64,000 nucleotides of DNA from Pseudomonas sp. MPC6. GTDB taxonomy: Bacteria; Pseudomonadota; Gammaproteobacteria; Pseudomonadales; Pseudomonadaceae. Position 1 is the stretch's first letter, and each line of letters opens with the position of its first letter. The position numbers were made by a program, and so were the translations under genes. Location of the stretch: the NCBI RefSeq assembly GCF_006094435.1, contig NZ_CP034783.1:6661001-6725000 (forward strand), given 5' to 3'. The notes beneath the pieces are model-generated. The model was not told where the DNA came from and made no database searches. It worked only from the letters and a program-made list of their open reading frames with translations. Positions 9,223-18,795 of the stretch are shown piece after piece.

Positions 9223-9894
9223 CTATCCCACTTCTTCCAGTGCCTGGGCGAGTGGCACATAAAACTCCTCGAACAGCGCGTTGACCGCGTCGCGGGACTG
9301 ATCCGTGACGAAGCCGGCTTCCAGTACCAGCACCTGGTAAACACCACGTTTAATCGCTTGTTCGCTCAAGTGATTGGAATTTTCTCGCGTGGTACACAGA
9401 AAACGCACCCAGGATGTGAGGATGATCCAGGCGTTGAGGGTCAGCGACTCGATCTGCACCCGGTCCATCTTCAAAATGCCGGCCTCGACGAATCCCTTGT
9501 AGATGGCCGATCCCTGAATCACGCAGCGCTGGGAAAAACGGCGGTAACGGGCGGCCAGTTCCGGATCGCTGTCGAGCAAATGCTCGAGGTCTCGATGCAA
9601 AAACCGATAGCGCCACATGGCTGCCAGCAACTCCTGGAGGTAGTAACGCTTGTCCTCGACTGTCGCGGCACGGCCCTGGGGCGGGCGCAGGAAACTGTCC
9701 ACCAGACTTTCGTACTCGCTGAACAGCACGGCGATGATCGCCTGCTTGTTAGGGAAGTGGTAGTACAGGTTGCCGGGGGAAATTTCCATGTGGGCGGCAA
9801 TGTGGTTGGTGCTGATACTGCGCTCGCCCTGCTGATTGAACAGCTCCAGGCTGTTCTGCACGATGCGCTCGCTGGTTTTGATCCTGGGGGCCAT
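9223..9894 (-). CDS. TetR-family transcriptional regulator
   Basis: A 223-residue TetR/AcrR-type repressor. The N-terminal HTH covers about residues 8-55, including STNHIAAHMEISPGNLYYHFPNKQAI. The rest is an all-helical ligand domain with no assignable ligand. It faces away from the coniferyl-aldehyde dehydrogenase operon, and a 28-base near-perfect palindrome lies between the two start codons. The natural inference is that it represses that operon, and perhaps itself, until a fatty or aromatic alcohol/aldehyde-derived ligand binds. The ligand is a guess. Confidence 0.9.
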   Translation of the reverse strand: MAPRIKTSERIVQNSLELFNQQGERSISTNHIAAHMEISPGNLYYHFPNKQAIIAVLFSEYESLVDSFLRPPQGRAATVEDKRYYLQELLAAMWRYRFLHRDLEHLLDSDPELAARYRRFSQRCVIQGSAIYKGFVEAGILKMDRVQIESLTLNAWIILTSWVRFLCTTRENSNHLSEQAIKRGVYQVLVLEAGFVTDQSRDAVNALFEEFYVPLAQALEEVG

Positions 9895-9982
9895 GGCTTG
9901 AGCTTAAATTCAGAGTGCGGTGGCGGGCATCTTACGACCTATCCGGACGCGGATAAAACAAAGCTGCGTCAGATGCCATTTG

Positions 9983-10010
9983 ACTTTATAGAGTATAGAC
10001 TCTAAAAAGT
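9983..10010. promoter_or_regulatory. Palindrome, candidate TetR-family operator
   Basis: The core is a perfect inverted repeat TAGAGT-ATAG-ACTCTA (9989-10004). It extends outwards after one mismatched pair with ACTTT on the left and AAAGT on the right, giving 28 bases. It sits 30 bases before the start codon of the aldehyde dehydrogenase gene and about 90 bases before the divergent TetR start. Position and symmetry fit an operator of the adjacent repressor. Confidence 0.65.
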
Positions 10011-10039
10011 TCCTAATAAAAAATAATCCGGAGCCGACA

Positions 10040-11482
10040 ATGACTGCTGACATCGCCTACATGCAGAACCTACAGCAGCCACTGGAAGAACTCCAAGCCT
10101 TGTTCAACGCCCAACGTGCGGCGTATGCCGGCAACCCCATGCCGCCAGCGGCGCAACGCCAGCAATGGCTCAAGGCGCTGCGGGACCTGCTGAACAATGA
10201 GCGCCAGGCCTTGATCGACGCGATCGACCAGGACTTCAGCCATCGCAGCGCCGATGAAACCCTGCTTGCCGAACTGATGCCCAGCCTGCACGGCATCCAT
10301 TACGCCAGCCAGCACCTCAAACACTGGATGAAAGCGTCACGGCGCAAAGTCGGCGTTGCCTTTCAACCTGCCTCGGCCAAAGTCGTTTATCAACCCTTGG
10401 GCGTGGTCGGCGTGATCGTGCCGTGGAACTACCCGTTGTACCTGGCTATCGGTCCGCTGGTGGGCGCGTTGTCGGCGGGCAATCGGGTGATGCTCAAGCT
10501 CAGCGAGTCGACGCCGGCCACCGGTCTGCTGCTCAAGGAGCTGCTGGCTCGAATCTTTCCCCAGGACCTGGTTTGCGTGGTGCTGGGGGAAGCCGATATC
10601 GGCGTGGCTTTCTCCCGGCTGCGCTTCGATCACCTGCTGTTCACCGGCGCTACCAGCGTCGGCAAACAGGTGATGCGCGCGGCTGCCGAGAACCTGACTC
10701 CGGTGACCCTGGAGCTGGGCGGAAAGTCGCCCGCCATCGTCTCCCGCGATGTGCCGCTCAAGGATGCCGCTGAACGGATCGCTTTCGGCAAGACGCTCAA
10801 CGCCGGGCAAACCTGCGTGGCACCAGACTACGTGCTGGTGCCGGAAGATCGCGTGGGAGCCTTCGTCGAAGCCTATCGCCAGGCAGTTCGCGGGTTTTAT
10901 CCGACCCTGGCGGACAACCCGGACTACACCGCGATCATCAATGACCGACAACTGCAGCGGCTCAATGGCTACCTGAGTGATGCCACCAGCAAAGGCGCGC
11001 TGCTGATTCCTTTGTTCGACCAGGGCCAGGGCCAGGGCCAGGGCCGACGCATGAGCCACAGCCTGCTGCTCAACGTCACTGACGAGATGCTGGTGATGCA
11101 GGACGAGATCTTCGGCCCGCTGCTGCCGATCGTGCCTTATAAGGATCTGGACCAGGCGTTTGCCTACATCAATCAACGACCTCGTCCGCTGGCCCTGTAT
11201 TACTTCGGCTACGACAAGCGCGAGCAAAACCGCGTGCTTCACGAAACCCATTCGGGTGGCGTGTGCCTGAACGACACCTTGCTGCACGTCGCTCAGGACG
11301 ATATGCCGTTCGGCGGTATTGGCGCCTCCGGCATGGGCCATTACCACGGCCACGAAGGCTTCCTGACCTTCAGCAAGGCCAAGGGCGTGCTGATCAAACA
11401 GCGTTTCAACGCAGCGAAACTGATCTACCCGCCGTATGGCAAACCTCTTCAAAAACTGATTCAGAAGCTGTTTATTCGCTAA
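10040..11482 (+). CDS. calB: Coniferyl-aldehyde dehydrogenase
   Basis: An NAD(P)-dependent aldehyde dehydrogenase of the coniferyl aldehyde dehydrogenase branch. The 480-residue protein shows the ALDH landmarks VIVPWNYPL, FTGATSVGKQ, LELGGKSP (general base E225) and NAGQTCVAPDY (nucleophile C259). The C-terminus is basic and hydrophobic (KLIYPPYGKPLQKLIQKLF), suggesting membrane association as in fatty aldehyde dehydrogenases, so the true substrate could be a long-chain aldehyde. A CAGGGC hexamer repeated four times (11021-11044) encodes GQGQGQG. The start is preceded by CCGGAG. First gene of an operon with a Tat protein and a GMC oxidoreductase. Confidence 0.9.
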   Translation: MTADIAYMQNLQQPLEELQALFNAQRAAYAGNPMPPAAQRQQWLKALRDLLNNERQALIDAIDQDFSHRSADETLLAELMPSLHGIHYASQHLKHWMKASRRKVGVAFQPASAKVVYQPLGVVGVIVPWNYPLYLAIGPLVGALSAGNRVMLKLSESTPATGLLLKELLARIFPQDLVCVVLGEADIGVAFSRLRFDHLLFTGATSVGKQVMRAAAENLTPVTLELGGKSPAIVSRDVPLKDAAERIAFGKTLNAGQTCVAPDYVLVPEDRVGAFVEAYRQAVRGFYPTLADNPDYTAIINDRQLQRLNGYLSDATSKGALLIPLFDQGQGQGQGRRMSHSLLLNVTDEMLVMQDEIFGPLLPIVPYKDLDQAFAYINQRPRPLALYYFGYDKREQNRVLHETHSGGVCLNDTLLHVAQDDMPFGGIGASGMGHYHGHEGFLTFSKAKGVLIKQRFNAAKLIYPPYGKPLQKLIQKLFIR

Positions 11483-11510
11483 CGATCATCAGCGCCGGAC
11501 ACTCACAATA

Positions 11511-12056
11511 ATGAGCCTCAGCCTGTCCGATACACCTGCGTTGTCACGGCGCGGTTTGCTTAAATTCAGCCTGGGGGCGAGTGCCTTCCTGGCCACGGTC
11601 GGGCTTGGTGCCAGCCTCAGCGGCTGTTCCGCCAGCACCTCGGCCAGTGGTTTCACGATTCTGCGCAGCGGTGACCTGCTGTTTCTGCGGGCGTTGATTC
11701 CGGTGATGCTCGACGGTGCCATAACGCTCGAGAACATGCCGGCGGCGGTCGACCAGACCCTGCACTGCCTGGATAACGGCCTCAATCACCTGTCTCCGGA
11801 AATGCTCAAGCTGACCCGACAGTTGTTCGATGTGCTGGGGATAACCGTGACCCGCGGGCCGCTCACCGGGATCTGGGGGAGTTGGGAAAATGCCAGCGGC
11901 GAGGACATCCGCGAATTTCTCGATCGTTGGGAAAACAGCGCCTTGAGTTTGCTGCGCATGGGGCATAGCTCGTTGCAGCAGCTGGTGATGATGGCTTGGT
12001 ACAGCCGGGCGGAATCGTGGGCGCATTGCGGGTATCCGGGGCCGCCCAAGGTCTGA
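11511..12056 (+). CDS. Tat-signal small protein, oxidoreductase-associated
   Basis: A 181-residue protein with a twin-arginine leader: SRRGLLKFSLGAS near residue 12, a hydrophobic stretch, then LSGCSAS, which could also be read as a lipobox-like end. The mature part is helical with no cofactor motif. Its size, leader and position directly before a GMC-type flavoprotein recall the small subunits (gluconate 2-dehydrogenase subunit 3 type) that escort a flavin subunit through the Tat pathway. I cannot prove that homology by eye. It starts 28 bases after calB. Confidence 0.75.
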   Translation: MSLSLSDTPALSRRGLLKFSLGASAFLATVGLGASLSGCSASTSASGFTILRSGDLLFLRALIPVMLDGAITLENMPAAVDQTLHCLDNGLNHLSPEMLKLTRQLFDVLGITVTRGPLTGIWGSWENASGEDIREFLDRWENSALSLLRMGHSSLQQLVMMAWYSRAESWAHCGYPGPPKV

Positions 12057-12070
12057 GATCGAGTCGACCC

Positions 12071-12168
12071 CATCGCGGGCAAGCTACGCTCCCACAGGGT
12101 TTGAGTCGTTTGCAAAAGGGTCGTCCACCCCTTCAAGTCTAAACATACAAGCGAGCCTGCTCGCGAAG
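12071..12168. repeat. Degenerate REP pair
   Basis: Two inverted REP-like palindromes (GCGGGCAAGCTACGCTCC at about 12074 and a decayed GCGAGCCTGCTCGCG at about 12151) fill most of the gap between the Tat protein gene and the GMC gene. Confidence 0.6.
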
Positions 12169-12217
12169 ACGTCAGCCGCATCACCACCGAATCCAAAACA
12201 AATAAGAGAGCCAGTAC

Positions 12218-13813
12218 ATGCCCGTACCCGATCCCTTCCGCGAAGGCCTGGCCCGTGGCTGGAAAACCTGTAACGGTTCACAACTGACCCAGGACCTGAC
12301 CCTCGAAGCGGACGTGGCCATCATCGGCAGCGGCGCTGGTGGCGGGACCACGGCAGAGATTCTCAGCGCCGCCGGCTACAAGGTGCTGCTGATCGAAGAA
12401 GGCCCGCTCAAGACCAGCAGCGATTTCAAGATGCTCGAAGACCAGGCGTATACCAGCCTCTACCAGGAAGGCATCGGCCGCATGAGCAAGGACGGCGCGA
12501 TTACCATTCTTCAGGGCCGGGCGGTGGGCGGCACCACGCTGATCAACTGGACCTCAAGCTTTCGCACGCCAGACCCGACACTCGAGCACTGGGCCAGGGA
12601 ACATGAGGTCAAAGGTCATAGCCCGGCGGAGATGGCGCCCTGGTTCGAAAAAATGGAACAACGCCTGGGCGTAGCGCCTTGGATGGTTCCGCCGAATGCT
12701 AACAACGACGTGATCCGCAAGGGCTGCGAAAAGCTTGGCTACGCCTGGCATGTCATCCCGCGCAACGTGCGCGGGTGCTGGAACCTCGGCTATTGCGGCA
12801 TGGGCTGCCCGACCAACGCCAAGCAATCGATGCTGGTGACGACCATTCCCGCCACCCTGGAAAAAGGTGGCGAACTGCTCTACCTCGCCCGCGCCGAAAA
12901 ACTCTCGATCAAGGACGGCAAGGTCACTGGCCTGCAATGCGTGGCGATGGACGCGCGTTGCGTCGCCCCCACGGGCAGGACTATCACGATCAAGGCCCGG
13001 CATTACGTGTTGGCCGGCGGCGGCATCAACAGTCCCGCACTGCTGTTGCGCTCCGATGCGCCCGATCCGCACAAGCGCCTGGGCCAACGGACGTTCCTGC
13101 ACCTGGTCAACATGTCCGCGGGTCTGTTCGAAGAGGTGATCAATCCGTTCTATGGCGCGCCGCAGTCAATCTACTCCGACCATTTCCAGTGGCAGGACGG
13201 CACCGCCGGCAAGATGTCCTACAAACTGGAAGTGCCACCGCTGCATCCTGCGCTGGCCACGACCCTGCTCGGCGGTTTCGGCAAGGAAAACGCCCGGCAC
13301 ATGGAGCACCTGCCCCACACTCATGCGATGTTGGCGTTACTGCGAGACGGCTTTCACCCGGACAGCCCCGGCGGCAGCGTCGAATTGCGCGGTGACGGTA
13401 CGCCAGTGCTCGACTATCAGGTTTCACCCTACGCCTGGGACGGTTTGCGCCGCGCTTTCCACAGCATGGCCGAGATCCAGTTCGCCGGTGGCGCCAATGC
13501 CGTGATGCCAATGCACGCCGACGCTCGTTATGTGAAGACCCTGGCCGAAGCCCGCACGCTGATCGACGGTTTGAGCCTTGAGCTGTATCGCACACGGCTG
13601 GGCAGTGCGCATGTGATGGGCGGTTGTGCCCTGGGTGAAGACCCGAAAAACGCCGTGACCGATAGCCTTGGCCGACATCATCAGCTAGGCAATCTGTCGA
13701 TCCATGACGGCTCGCTGTTCCCCACCAGCATTGGCGCAAACCCGCAACTGTCGGTCTATGGGCTGACGGCGCAACTGGCCACTTCCTTGGCCGAACGTTT
13801 GAAAAACCCATGA
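12218..13813 (+). CDS. GMC-family FAD oxidoreductase
   Basis: A 531-residue flavoprotein of the glucose-methanol-choline family, likely oxidising an alcohol. The dinucleotide fold starts at DVAIIGSGAGGG (about residues 32-42). GRAVGGTTLINW follows, then a Cys-rich segment RGCWNLGYCGMGCP that recalls long-chain alcohol oxidases. The C-terminal motif pair is SAHVMGGC (catalytic His) and GANPQLS (catalytic Asn). It has no signal of its own. With the upstream Tat-signal protein and aldehyde dehydrogenase it would make an alcohol-to-acid pathway. The substrate is not known. Confidence 0.88.
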   Translation: MPVPDPFREGLARGWKTCNGSQLTQDLTLEADVAIIGSGAGGGTTAEILSAAGYKVLLIEEGPLKTSSDFKMLEDQAYTSLYQEGIGRMSKDGAITILQGRAVGGTTLINWTSSFRTPDPTLEHWAREHEVKGHSPAEMAPWFEKMEQRLGVAPWMVPPNANNDVIRKGCEKLGYAWHVIPRNVRGCWNLGYCGMGCPTNAKQSMLVTTIPATLEKGGELLYLARAEKLSIKDGKVTGLQCVAMDARCVAPTGRTITIKARHYVLAGGGINSPALLLRSDAPDPHKRLGQRTFLHLVNMSAGLFEEVINPFYGAPQSIYSDHFQWQDGTAGKMSYKLEVPPLHPALATTLLGGFGKENARHMEHLPHTHAMLALLRDGFHPDSPGGSVELRGDGTPVLDYQVSPYAWDGLRRAFHSMAEIQFAGGANAVMPMHADARYVKTLAEARTLIDGLSLELYRTRLGSAHVMGGCALGEDPKNAVTDSLGRHHQLGNLSIHDGSLFPTSIGANPQLSVYGLTAQLATSLAERLKNP

Positions 13814-13841
13814 AAAAGGAGAATATTGCGATCGTCTATAG

Positions 13842-14408
<567 letters not shown>

Positions 14409-14418
14409 CCTGCACACC

Positions 14419-14519
14419 TGTAGGAGCGAGCTTGCTCGCGAAGGACATTAACGATGACGAAGGCTGCCTGGATGATCGCGGCACCCTTACGTCCATCGCC
14501 AGCAAGCTGGCTCCTACAG
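14419..14519. repeat. REP pair (inverted)
   Basis: Two REP palindromes in opposite orientation: one of the GCGAGCTTGCTCGC type and one of the GCCAGCAAGCTGGC type. They lie between coaD and the ferredoxin gene. Confidence 0.85.
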
Positions 14520-14546
14520 CGCCAATGCGGCACAATTGCGCATTGA

Positions 14547-14837
<291 letters not shown>

Positions 14838-14866
14838 GCCTGAGGTTTTTGTAGCGTTTGTGCGGG

Positions 14867-14966
14867 CCCCTTCGCGGGCAAGCCCGCTCCCACAGTGGAT
14901 CTGTGTTGTTAATCCGACAGTGTGAACACAACACATCCACTGTGGGAGCGGGCTTGCTCCGGGCGG
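14867..14966. repeat. REP pair (inverted)
   Basis: Two inverted GC-rich palindromes, GCGGGCAAGCCCGCTCCCAC and its near-mirror GTGGGAGCGGGCTTGCTCC, about 45 bases apart. Confidence 0.85.
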
Positions 14967-15012
14967 CGTTCCGACGAAGAGGCCATCCGCCACACCAAAG
15001 ATGCAACTGACC

Positions 15013-15336
15013 TCACTCCCGCTGCTCAAACCCCTCCCCGATACACCCCAGGCATCGCACAAACGCTGCTTTCGCCGGGTCGACCACCAACGCCTGGCCC
15101 GCATCGCCAATACCGCCCCCCAGCGCGGTGAACGGCAACGACACCACAAACACCCCGGCACCGATCACCGTCGCCGCGACCAGCAAGGGCCGGGCGATCA
15201 GCAAATCGCCGATCATGGCGTACGCCGGGGGATTCTGGATGGTGTAACGCGGGTCGCCGCTACCGGTGTTCGCTGCCAGCACGGGCGTACCGAGACTCAG
15301 CAGCAGAACGACGACAAGGGTTCGAAACAGGTTCAT
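15013..15336 (-). CDS. Small exported or membrane protein, unknown function
   Basis: A 107-residue protein starting at 15336 with an AAGGA site upstream. Residues 1-22 form a signal peptide ending in VLAA. A second hydrophobic stretch lies at about residues 48-72 ([23 protein letters not shown]), and a CLGC motif at the end. I do not recognise a domain. Such proteins are found in this neighbourhood in other pseudomonads, sometimes annotated as multidrug transporters without support. Confidence 0.75.
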   Translation of the reverse strand: MNLFRTLVVVLLLSLGTPVLAANTGSGDPRYTIQNPPAYAMIGDLLIARPLLVAATVIGAGVFVVSLPFTALGGGIGDAGQALVVDPAKAAFVRCLGCIGEGFEQRE

Positions 15337-15388
15337 GGCACGGTCCTTCGGCTAGGCAGTGAGTACTGACTATAGCCCCAAGGACCTG

Positions 15389-16201
15389 TCAGCTTTGACA
15401 ACGCGGGCAAAACACACTGGCACGCTGCCCGAGTTTGACTTCCCGCAATTGCGTTGCGCAGATCTTACAATGCTCGTTACCGCGGCCGTAAACGAACAAT
15501 TCCTGCTGGAAGTAACCGGGCTGGCCGTCACCGCCGATAAAGTCGCGCAATGTGGTGCCGCCGCGCTCGATGGCGTGTGCAAGGATGCGTTTGATCTCTA
15601 TCGCCAACTTCAGATAGCGCGCCCGGGAAATGCTCTTCGCCTCCCGGCGCGGATCGATACCGGCGGCGAACAGCGCTTCGGTGGCGTAGATATTGCCGAC
15701 ACCGACCACGACCGCGTTGTCCATGATGAACGGTTTGATCGCCATGGAGCGCGCGCGCGACAGCTGAAACAAGCGCTCGCCGTCGAACAGGTCGGTCAAT
15801 GGCTCCGGCCCCAGGCGAATCAGCAATTCGTGGTTGAGCGGGTCGAGACTCCAGAGCATCGCGCCAAACCGGCGCGGGTCGGTATAGCGCAGGGCCAGCC
15901 CCGATTCCAGCTCGATGTCCACGTGTTCATGCTTGGCGGCCGGCATGCCGGCTTCCACCAGTCGCAAATTGCCCGACATCCCCAAATGACTGATGAGCGT
16001 GCCCACTTCGGCATTGATCAGCAGGTACTTGGCCCGCCGTTCCACCAACACGATGCGCTGGCCGGACAGCCGCACATCGAGATCTTCGGGGATCGGCCAG
16101 CGCAGACGACGCTCCCGCACGATGACCCGGCTGACGCGCTGGCCTTCAAGGTGTGGCGCAATCCCGCGGCGGGTGGTTTCGACTTCCGGCAGTTCAGGCA
16201 T
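15389..16201 (-). CDS. mutM: Formamidopyrimidine-DNA glycosylase
   Basis: MutM (Fpg) excises 8-oxoguanine and ring-opened purines and cleaves the abasic strand. It begins MPELPEVE, so after removal of Met the N-terminal Pro is the catalytic nucleophile and the following Glu the acid. The H2TH region and a C-terminal zinc finger (CKICATQ...FCPRC) are present. Length of 270 residues is typical. It is followed on the plus-strand side by a divergently unrelated HDOD gene, which lies just upstream on the same minus strand. Confidence 0.97.
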   Translation of the reverse strand: MPELPEVETTRRGIAPHLEGQRVSRVIVRERRLRWPIPEDLDVRLSGQRIVLVERRAKYLLINAEVGTLISHLGMSGNLRLVEAGMPAAKHEHVDIELESGLALRYTDPRRFGAMLWSLDPLNHELLIRLGPEPLTDLFDGERLFQLSRARSMAIKPFIMDNAVVVGVGNIYATEALFAAGIDPRREAKSISRARYLKLAIEIKRILAHAIERGGTTLRDFIGGDGQPGYFQQELFVYGRGNEHCKICATQLREVKLGQRASVFCPRCQS

Positions 16202-16225
16202 GGGGCTCTCGAATCAGGCTGTCGC

Positions 16226-17095
16226 TCAGCGGTGCGCGCCGAGGTCGCGAATCGTTTGTTTGAGGGTCTCGAAGTCGTAGTCCGAGAGGCCGACGTAATC
16301 CAGCACCAACGGCCCTATGCTGTTCCACTCGTGGTCCTCGGCCTGGTTGCCCAGCACCCGATAGGACGCACAGATGTGCTCGGCCATTTTCAGGATCCCC
16401 AGCAGGCTTTTCAGCTGGCTGTTGCGCGACGACTCATCGGTGAAGATCGCCAAGGCATTGTGGTGATTGGCGATGGCAGCGGTCACGTGCTCCGGCAGGC
16501 GCCAGGACTTGGCTGTGTAATAACCGACCACTGCGTGGTTAGTGTTGAACATCCGGTTCTCGGTGTCCACCACCCGGCATTCGGCACCGGCGCTGGCGTA
16601 GGCCTCTTCCAGAACCCTCATGTAGTCGGGAAAGCGCTGGAGCATCAGGGGTACGCCACAATCGTGGAACAGGCCCAGGGCGTACGCTTCATCGCCCGCC
16701 TGGGCACCGATGCGCTTGGCCAGGGTCAGGCAGGTCATCGCCACGTCCTGGGCGGTGTCCCAGAAACGGTTCAGGGTGACGATGGTGTCGTCGTTCATTT
16801 CGCCTTTGATCGACTGCGCGTTGATCAGGTTGATGATCGAACGGCTGCCCAGCAGATTCACCGCCCGCTGGATCGAGGCGATCTTGTTGCTCAAGCCGTA
16901 ATACGGCGAGTTGACGATTTTCAGCAACGAGCCGGAGAGGCCCGGGTCTTGGGAGATCAACCTGGCGATCACGTCCAGATCCGGGTCGGGCATGTACTGC
17001 TCCATCTGCAAATCCACCATGATTTGCGGTTGGGCCGGCACGCTGATGCCTTGCAGGGACTGTCGAATCTGTTCGGTGGTCAGCTCTTGGAACAT
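16226..17095 (-). CDS. HDOD-domain signalling protein
   Basis: A 289-residue protein made almost wholly of an HDOD domain, an HD-related helical output module that has lost enzymatic residues. Recognisable features are the N-terminal VARLISQDPGLSGSLLKIVNSPYYGL and the later GLFHDCGVPLML. Such proteins act in stress and surface-behaviour signalling, but no specific role can be given. It ends 25 bases before the mutM start and is probably co-transcribed with it. Confidence 0.9.
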   Translation of the reverse strand: MFQELTTEQIRQSLQGISVPAQPQIMVDLQMEQYMPDPDLDVIARLISQDPGLSGSLLKIVNSPYYGLSNKIASIQRAVNLLGSRSIINLINAQSIKGEMNDDTIVTLNRFWDTAQDVAMTCLTLAKRIGAQAGDEAYALGLFHDCGVPLMLQRFPDYMRVLEEAYASAGAECRVVDTENRMFNTNHAVVGYYTAKSWRLPEHVTAAIANHHNALAIFTDESSRNSQLKSLLGILKMAEHICASYRVLGNQAEDHEWNSIGPLVLDYVGLSDYDFETLKQTIRDLGAHR

Positions 17096-17202
17096 ATATA
17101 TGCACTCAGGGTCAGGCGGCGATTCTAACCTTTATGAAGTTGGATCCGACATACCGGAGGGCCAATCGCAGGAACTTACAGTCGGCGTAGCGCCTGAAAT
17201 CG

Positions 17203-17296
17203 CTTCGCTGGCAAGCCAGCTCCTACATGATCGCCGGCGTACCGATGAATTGTGGTCAACACAAAACCCTGTAGGAGCTGGCTTGCCAGCGAAGCC
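17203..17296. repeat. REP pair (inverted)
   Basis: Two inverted copies of the GCTGGCAAGCCAGCTCCTAC palindrome in the gap between the HDOD gene and the methyltransferase gene. Confidence 0.88.
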
Positions 17297-17376
17297 GTCT
17301 TCCGCGTTTCATCGCCACCCAGCCCGCCATCACCCTCAACACGCTATACTCCCGCTCTTTTTTCCGGAGCGACGTC

Positions 17377-18573
17377 ATGTCCCTGCCTAGCCTGCGCCTC
17401 AAAGCCAACGCCGACCGTCGCCTGCGAAACGGCCACCTGTGGGTCTACAGCAACGAAATCGATGTCGCCGCGACGCCGTTGCACGGCTTCAAGCCCGGTG
17501 ACCAGGCAATCCTCGAAGCCGCCAGCGGCAAGCCGCTGGGCATCGTTGCCATGAGCCCGAACAACCTGATCTGCGCCCGCCTGCTGTCGCGCGACATCAA
17601 GTTGCCGCTGGACAAATCGCTGCTGGTGCACCGCCTGAACGTGGCCCTGTCCCTGCGCGAGCGCCTGTTCGACAAGCCGTTCTACCGCCTGGTCTACGGC
17701 GATTCCGACCTGCTGCCGGGCCTGGTGGTCGACCGTTTCGGCGACATCCTGGTGGTCCAGATCGCCTCGGCGACCATGGAAGCCCATAAAGAAGACGTGA
17801 TCGCGGCGCTGACTCAAGTCATCAAGCCAAGCGGCATCCTGTTCAAGAACGATTCCGCCGCGCGCGATGCCGAAGGCCTCAACCGCTACGTCGAAACCGT
17901 GTTCGGCCTGGTGCCGGAGTGGGTCGCGCTGGAAGAGAACGGCGTGAAATTCGAAGCGCCGGTCATTCAAGGTCAGAAAACCGGCTGGTTCTACGACCAC
18001 CGCATGAACCGTGCACGCCTGGCACCCTATGCCAAAGGCAAACGCGTACTGGACCTGTACAGCTACATCGGTGGCTGGGGCGTGCAAGCCGCCGCGTTCG
18101 GTGCCAGTGAAGTGTTCTGCGTAGACGCCTCGGCCTTCGCCCTCGACGGCGTCGAGCGCAACGCCGCGCTGAACGGCTTCGCCGAGAAAATGACCTGCAT
18201 CGAAGGCGACGTGTTCGAAGCCCTGAAAGAACTGAAAGCCAGCGAAGAACGCTTCGACGTGATCGTCGCCGACCCGCCGGCCTTCATCAAACGCAAGAAA
18301 GACATGAAGAACGGCGAAGGCGCCTACCGTCGCCTGAACGAGCAAGCCATGCGCCTGCTCAGCAAGGACGGCATCCTGATCAGCGCTTCGTGCTCGATGC
18401 ACCTGCCGGAAGACGATCTGCAGAACATCCTGCTGACCAGCGCCCGCCACCTGGATCGCAACATCCAGATGCTCGAACGCGGCGGCCAGGGCCCGGATCA
18501 CCCGGTTCACCCGGCGATTGCTGAAACGCGTTACATCAAGAGCATTACTTGCCGGTTGTTGCCCAATAGCTGA
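17377..18573 (+). CDS. rlmI: 23S rRNA cytosine methyltransferase, RlmI family
   Basis: A 398-residue class I AdoMet methyltransferase of the RlmI family, which makes m5C1962 in 23S rRNA in E. coli. An N-terminal PUA-like RNA-binding domain (about residues 1-75, GHLWVYSNEID) is followed by the methyltransferase core with VLDLYSYIGGWGVQAA and VADPPAFIKRKKD. The length and motif order match RlmI. Assignment of the exact base is by family only. Confidence 0.9.
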   Translation: MSLPSLRLKANADRRLRNGHLWVYSNEIDVAATPLHGFKPGDQAILEAASGKPLGIVAMSPNNLICARLLSRDIKLPLDKSLLVHRLNVALSLRERLFDKPFYRLVYGDSDLLPGLVVDRFGDILVVQIASATMEAHKEDVIAALTQVIKPSGILFKNDSAARDAEGLNRYVETVFGLVPEWVALEENGVKFEAPVIQGQKTGWFYDHRMNRARLAPYAKGKRVLDLYSYIGGWGVQAAAFGASEVFCVDASAFALDGVERNAALNGFAEKMTCIEGDVFEALKELKASEERFDVIVADPPAFIKRKKDMKNGEGAYRRLNEQAMRLLSKDGILISASCSMHLPEDDLQNILLTSARHLDRNIQMLERGGQGPDHPVHPAIAETRYIKSITCRLLPNS

Positions 18574-18586
18574 TCGTTAAATTCAC

Positions 18587-18690
18587 TGTAGGAGCGAGCT
18601 TGCTCGCGAAAAACGGATAGGCGACACGGGCTGCCTGGTAGCGCTGCGTTATCGTTGACGTTTTTCGCGAGCAAGAGCTCGCTCCTACAG
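18587..18690. repeat. REP pair (inverted)
   Basis: Two inverted copies of the GCGAGCTTGCTCGC palindrome (one with an extra AG) between rlmI and the MFS gene. Confidence 0.85.
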
Positions 18691-18795
18691 AGGCAAGCCA
18701 CATCAATACGGGAAGCCTCCTACAACGCTTTTGATTGAATTCCCTCGTTCGCAGACTAGTATCGGTTTCTGGATTTACTCCGGAAAATAACAACA

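Noticed and set aside
11021..11044. Phase-variable switch in calB
   Set aside because: The unit is six bases, so slippage keeps the reading frame and cannot switch the gene off.
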